DNA of 64,000 nt from Chaetoderma sp. LZ-2023a (taxonomy: Eukaryota > Mollusca > Caudofoveata > Chaetodermatida > Chaetodermatidae). The stretch lies in assembly GCA_034401795.1 (NCBI GenBank), contig CM067366.1:73887018-73951017 (forward strand). The letters are read 5' to 3'. The notes beneath the pieces are model-generated. The model saw only the letters and a list, made by a program, of their open reading frames with translations. It was not told the origin of the DNA and ran no database searches. Positions 54,780 to 64,000 of the stretch are shown piece after piece; position 1 is the first letter of the stretch, and the number at the start of each line of letters is the position of its first letter. The translations under genes and the position numbers were made by a program.

Positions 54780-56430
54780 TTTTATTATTATCTATTCTAA
54801 CTGTACATGAAGATAAAGACTGATATTTCAATGATGAATTACTTTGATACTTTCACAATAAAGACAACTCTGTTATTCTAACTGTATACTTATCTAATAT
54901 GATCAGTGCTTCGACTATCGTAGCATCGAGGATGCCTATGGAACCCTGATGTTGGATTGATTGATTTGATAAACGGCAAAGTGCCTTACTTATACTCTTC
55001 AACAACTCTGAAGTTCTATATATATTACGATATATAGTTATAAACATATCGCAATATATATTCTTTGTTCTCGTGATTCTTCTCGGTAGGTTATAAGCAC
55101 AGCTTGACTGGTCTGGGTAATCAGTCCGCCAATCAACGTCTGCTTATTCCCTCCTAGAAGCTTCTACCTATTACTGTTGGTCGTCCTGACCAATCCATGA
55201 TCATCTATATTTCGATTCCTTCTCTGAAACGTGTTCTTCCTAATTCTTTGCCACAGAGTTTGATCGACGCTCATTGATCATGACGTCATCCTTACCAATC
55301 AAACTCTGGGATTCTCTTCTATGGAGCTACTGCTACACCTAGTCAAAGCGGTGTTGGCTGGTTCTGATTTGATGCGATCTGTCAGCTAACTAACAACATT
55401 ACGGAATGTGTTGTTGTAGCATGCCATTGAATGATTGACACCTAGTTCATATACAAATTTCGATTGTGTTATTAATTCCTACAGGACGCTACAATGTCTA
55501 TGTCCTGTCCATTGCCTATCATGAATAAGCCTGTAGGATACGATCGTTAATAGGCACATGAGTTGTATGATCTCATTGCCAGCTGGTGTTGTTCTATTCT
55601 CGTATGAGAATCAGAATGCCTATCGTCATCAACTATAGTCAGTTTGTCACGTACAATTTCATCGAGTCTTATCTCTCGATTATTTCCGAAACTACTAATC
55701 AAAACGACTGCTGAATAATATAAAAGTGTGTGCTGATTCCGCAGCAACAACTTTTATCTCAACTATTGGGAGATACCCATCAACTCAGAACCGGAGGTCC
55801 TATTCCATTTAATTCTACTATTTAAACTTGGATGCTAACTATCATCCATCAATCCTTATCAGTTTCGGTGAAACTAACTGCGCGTCATCAGCTGATGTCA
55901 ACCAGTGCTGGTCATCCAGTGCTTATAATACATATCTAAATAATAATATATATAGTGACTCGGTCTATTAGCTCACCTGGTATTTTCAACTATGAATTTC
56001 ATTTAGGACTTACTCATAAATATGAGATATCCAGTGGGGTCATGACTTCCCACAAGACAATCGCATATCTACACATGCCCCTCAACCAAAGTTAATTAAC
56101 CGTCTATTAAGGCCTTAAGAGTGATAATTAACTCGTTGTGCAACATCAACAACTAAACTCGCTATACCAGGGCTATTCGGACCGACACAATAATACTGAA
56201 ATTACGAATAGCAACCATAAACAATACCATAATTAGAATTAATATCACGTACAATGAGCAGTAACAAAGGCAAATAAACAGTTAAGCAAATAACTAGAAA
56301 TCGTATAACAGTTCACCATCACACAACATCCGTTGCATGACAACATTACGAATTACATTAGACTACGATTACAATACAGTAAATAAGTGGTACAATATCC
56401 TCGTGCATATAGAATACGATACTTGAAAGA
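54780..56430. other. No gene recognised
   Basis: No transposon protein or repeat I can name. It could be the inner remains of the LTR element. Confidence 0.35.
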
Positions 56431-56434
56431 AAGT

Positions 56435-56836
56435 TTACATGTCCTCGTATTCCTCAGGAATGTTATGTAAGTCCACGTCCACCCATACATCAGCTGTCAG
56501 GTCGATCTCGGTCCTGGCAGTAGCGTTAGGCGATGACCCGGCTGACATCCTCAATGGTGTAGGCAGTGCTGCAGGTCTGCATGGCCGTTGAGTCTGAGCG
56601 ATCCGTGGAAATGGTGTCATGTACGACATCACAATTAAACAGACGATGGAGGCCGCCGAGTATGAGAATAATGAACGTATGCCGATGCAATCGACCCTCA
56701 CTGGGTCGACCTCCGATAAAGGTGCTAGCGGCACATATTTAGATTTATGCAACTGGTCCCACTTCTGTACCTTCAAATGGTTAACAATAAGTGATCGATT
56801 GAGGACGCCGGCCACATCCAATCTGAGCACATCCAC
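56435..56836 (-). CDS. Unknown 133-residue frame with one hydrophobic segment
   Basis: Function not recognised. The frame stays open upstream past the first ATG at 56836 (toward about 56900). It contains one hydrophobic stretch (SAASIVCLIVMSYMTP) that could span a membrane, then a Pro/Ser linker and an acidic end (VDVDLHNIPEEYEDM). A single membrane span near the C-terminus could fit the tail of a retroelement surface protein, but nothing else supports this. May be chance. Confidence 0.25.
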   Translation of the reverse strand: MDVLRLDVAGVLNRSLIVNHLKVQKWDQLHKSKYVPLAPLSEVDPVRVDCIGIRSLFSYSAASIVCLIVMSYMTPFPRIAQTQRPCRPAALPTPLRMSAGSSPNATARTEIDLTADVWVDVDLHNIPEEYEDM

Positions 56837-56902
56837 AACAAGACTAATTCGAGCGTACGTCCGACTGTAAGACTGTACTGGCTCGAACCGATATATAATA
56901 TT

Positions 56903-56975
56903 TTGTTGCTAATCTGTCTGGTAGCTGTTGCTAGGACAGTAACAGCTTACAGGCAGTCTCTAAATATTCTACAGT
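56903..56975. repeat. Hairpin element, diverged
   Basis: GGTAGCTGTTGCTAGGACAG then TAACAGCTTACAGGCAG, with flanking AATATT parts. Repeated at 61602-61674. Confidence 0.5.
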
Positions 56976-57699
56976 TTACTAATGACGTTAGCGACGAAAC
57001 AGTCAAATTATTTTCAAACTTCAATACCGTAATTCCTCTTACATCCTCCTCCACATACGACCTCCATTATCGGACCCCCTCTTAAACTCTATTCTTTTAC
57101 ATTACTCTCTTATTATTTTTACATTATCTACCACGGTAGATAACCACGCAGGGGGGGGGGGGGTGCGCCGCCGCTACGTTCAAACGTAAAATACACAACC
57201 TTTATACTTTTAAGGGTTAACTTATTCAAAATAATAGAACATTCCACAGTGTTGAAGATTCTCAAATACGTGTGCGGCTGTGCGTCATTGTTATCTAGAA
57301 AACGTGTGCCGCTGTTCGCCATTGTTCTCCAAACAATAGCGAATATAAATGGAGCGTTTTGATTGGTTAAAACCACATTCCAACAAAAAGAACAATGACG
57401 CACAAAACCCCCCATTACTACTACCGTAAGGGTCCACCATAATATTAGTTCCTATACAGTTAGTAATTAAAACAGGAACAATGTAACACTATGAAGATGT
57501 TGTCCACAGCGCGGTGGGCCGATTTCTCTTGCAGTCCGAGTGGTACTGGTAGTTGAAGTTGTGCCGAGATGATGTTGGATTCAGTCTTCAGCACTCCAGT
57601 TATTCAGTCAGGTTTCCGTGCTTGGAAAGCTCCTGACTGGTCGGCCACCGGCCGACGACGCTCTCGATCTTCAGAAATCATCCCCTTTTATACACATCC

Positions 57700-59290
<1,591 letters not shown>

Positions 59291-59551
59291 TTTATTATTA
59301 TTATACTCATGGTGACGTCGTAACTGGTTGCCTCAACCAATCAGAATTGGCTGAATCAGCCAATTAGCGCGCTGTAATCCTGTGACGTGTACAAAATTAT
59401 CTAAATATCGTGGTAGATATAGATGTGAAGATGACGTAGTGAGTCACGTGTTACACAAGTCACTAATTATTTAGCTATATATATATAATATATATATAAT
59501 ATATATATATAATATATATATAATATATATATAATATATATATAATATATA

Positions 59552-61000
59552 CACCTGTGCAAAAGTTAAGCACCACCCTATTTTTACGCACATGCGAGGG
59601 TATATTCATGTGCTATGAAGAAAGCAATAGCATAAACATTTATGTACCCATCCATCTTAGTGCAAGAGGTAATAATGCAACTAGAGGAATGCTGATTATG
59701 ATGGTGGGGAAACACTATGTTTTTGTTTGAACTTGAAAACGAGGCCTGAATATGGTTACGTTGACACAACTGACAACTACTGCCCTACAGTTGACACACG
59801 TGGCTAGATTGTCATTAATGGTGTCTGAAAACGAAGTTTAACATCTGTGCACGAGTTTGAGACTGTCATTATTAATACCGGGTATATCCACCTTGTGCCT
59901 GGATGACGGCCTGGACACGACGTCTCATGCTGGTCACCAACCGACTGATACGCCATTGTGGTATTCGTTGCCATTCAAGATGGAGTGCGTCTGTTAATTC
60001 CTGTAGGTTCTGCACAGGAGGATCCCTCCTTCTCACCATGTTTCCCAGAATGTACCAGATATGCTCAATAGGGTTCATGTCAGGGCTCCTTGCTGGCCAT
60101 GGTAGGGTTTCGATGGCATTCTGGTGGAGGTATTCATGCACAGCTCTAGCACGATGTGGTCGGGCGTTGTCATCCATGAATATAGGGTGGGTTCCAGGTG
60201 CATGATTTACAAAATGAGGAACCACAACTCTATCCAGTATGGAATCTTGATATCTTTGTCCATTTAGTGTTCCAGGTACAGTCAACAGATCCAGCTTACA
60301 ATCAAATGAGATGCACCCCCATATCATAACGGAACCTCCACCAAATGGAACTTCTTCCATGATGTTACGTTGGTCGTACGCCGTGCGTCTGGACCTCCAT
60401 ACACGAGTTCGACCATCTGTGGCATGAAGCAGGAACCGACTTTCATCGGACCAGTGTACCCGTCTCCAGGATCTCATGTTCCAGTGTCTTCTTTCGTTGC
60501 ACCACCTCAGACGATCCTCTTTGTGGTGTGCAGTGAGGAGAGGACGTCTGACAGGTCTCCTAGCTTTCATGCCAGCAGCATACAGTCTCATTTTGACGGT
60601 AGACATTGACACTCTATTGCGCGTTTCCCATTACTGGCTGAGCACTCTGCTGTTGGTGAATGGAGATCTCCTAACAAGGCGTACTAGGGCTCGATCATCA
60701 CGGGCAGTAGTCTTCTTCGGTCTTCCAGATCTAGGCCTGTCCTTCACCTCGTTAGTTTGCCCATGTTTTGCAATCAAACGACTGATTACAGTATGGTTAA
60801 TGTTCAGCTGTCTGCCAATCTCTCTGCATGACATACCAGTGGTATGCATGCCTATGATTTGCCATTTCACACGATCACTTAACCTTCGTCTTGCCATAGC
60901 GGTTCACAATCAAGAGCTAATTCTCTCTGTACAAATAAACCACGGTCATGAACACAAAATTCCTAATCTTGTCGCCTAAATCTAAACATCGTCGTGTCGT
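59552..61000 (-). mobile_element. Tc1/mariner-like transposon, right end lost in the gap
   Basis: The left end, CACCTGTGCAAAAGTTAAGC, directly follows a TA-rich stretch, fitting TA-target insertion. The transposase gene is on the minus strand. No inverse of the left end is found before the gap at 61001. Confidence 0.75.
59872..60897 (-). pseudogene. Tc1-like transposase with one in-frame TAA
   Basis: DDE transposase for cut-and-paste movement. From the ATG at 60897: a paired HTH domain (RRRLSDRVKWQIIGMHTTGM, SCREIGRQLNINHTVISRLI), the GRPKKTT hinge, then TAA right after RVLSQ at about 60631-60633. The same frame continues WETRNRVSMSTVKMRL to 59872. Catalytic motifs are intact: HWSDESRF (first Asp), IFMDDNARPH (second Asp), SPDMNPIEHIW (Glu, DD34E spacing). 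About 341 codons, normal for Tc1. A single stop is the only visible lesion. Confidence 0.92.
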
Positions 61001-61500
61001 NNNNNNNNNNNNNNNNNNNNNNNNNNNNNNNNNNNNNNNNNNNNNNNNNNNNNNNNNNNNNNNNNNNNNNNNNNNNNNNNNNNNNNNNNNNNNNNNNNNN
61101 NNNNNNNNNNNNNNNNNNNNNNNNNNNNNNNNNNNNNNNNNNNNNNNNNNNNNNNNNNNNNNNNNNNNNNNNNNNNNNNNNNNNNNNNNNNNNNNNNNNN
61201 NNNNNNNNNNNNNNNNNNNNNNNNNNNNNNNNNNNNNNNNNNNNNNNNNNNNNNNNNNNNNNNNNNNNNNNNNNNNNNNNNNNNNNNNNNNNNNNNNNNN
61301 NNNNNNNNNNNNNNNNNNNNNNNNNNNNNNNNNNNNNNNNNNNNNNNNNNNNNNNNNNNNNNNNNNNNNNNNNNNNNNNNNNNNNNNNNNNNNNNNNNNN
61401 NNNNNNNNNNNNNNNNNNNNNNNNNNNNNNNNNNNNNNNNNNNNNNNNNNNNNNNNNNNNNNNNNNNNNNNNNNNNNNNNNNNNNNNNNNNNNNNNNNNN
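61001..61500. other. Assembly gap (500 N)
   Basis: Exactly 500 Ns, a conventional unknown-size gap. The flanks are mutually inverted: AACATCGTCGTGTCGT on the left and ACGACACGACGATGTT on the right. Confidence 1.
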
Positions 61501-61517
61501 CACGACACGACGATGTT

Positions 61518-64000
<2,483 letters not shown>

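Noticed and set aside
57128..57415. 95-codon minus-strand frame ending in a poly-Pro tract
   Set aside because: Depends on the G-run at 57151-57163 and changes in the second copy with one extra G.

Overview
The window is eukaryotic, from an animal genome. It has introns with GT-AG borders, several kinds of non-LTR, LTR, DIRS and DNA transposons, many short hairpin elements and long satellite arrays. The mix (DIRS retrotransposon, repeats opening AACAAGAGGCCC, gacagacagatggacag-type tails) suggests a marine invertebrate, perhaps a lophotrochozoan such as a mollusc. That is an impression, not a proof. There is a 500-base assembly gap at 61001-61500.

The only host gene I recognise is TAF1, the largest TFIID subunit, on the minus strand. 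Nine coding exons can be read from the start codon at 29876 leftwards to 2000: 29763-29876, 28478-28610, 26766-26879, 25492-25662, 19896-20035, 17816-17903, 14827-14939, 11930-12106 and 2000-2219. All join in consistent phase and give about the first 423 residues; the rest lies beyond the left edge. A 5' UTR part runs to 29923 and a possible non-coding first exon lies near 31025-31140.

The TAF1 introns are packed with repeats. Intron 8 holds a nearly complete 7-kb DIRS retrotransposon (3889-10898) in the same orientation as TAF1, with split inverted ends, an internal complementary region, Gag, RT/RNase H/methyltransferase-like and tyrosine recombinase frames. Intron 7 holds a 104-bp satellite whose first unit overlaps the 5' edge of TAF1 exon 8. 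Intron 5 is dominated by a G-rich minisatellite. Intron 4 has a 40-bp minisatellite and a TTAA-flanked hairpin element split by two further insertions. Hairpin elements of at least three families recur throughout.

From 31 kb to the right end no host gene is recognised. This part holds broken non-LTR retrotransposons (33.9-34.6, 35.9-39.0, 51.3-53.4 and 57.7-59.3 kb), a tandem array of a tRNA-derived SINE (41.1-45.5 kb), four copies in the window of a repeat rich in CRE-like motifs, the 5' end of an LTR retrotransposon with a primer-binding site (53.9-54.8 kb), and a Tc1-like transposon with one internal stop (59.55-60.9 kb). After the gap, 61518-64000 repeats 56819-59290 almost exactly, which looks like an assembly duplication or a very recent copy.
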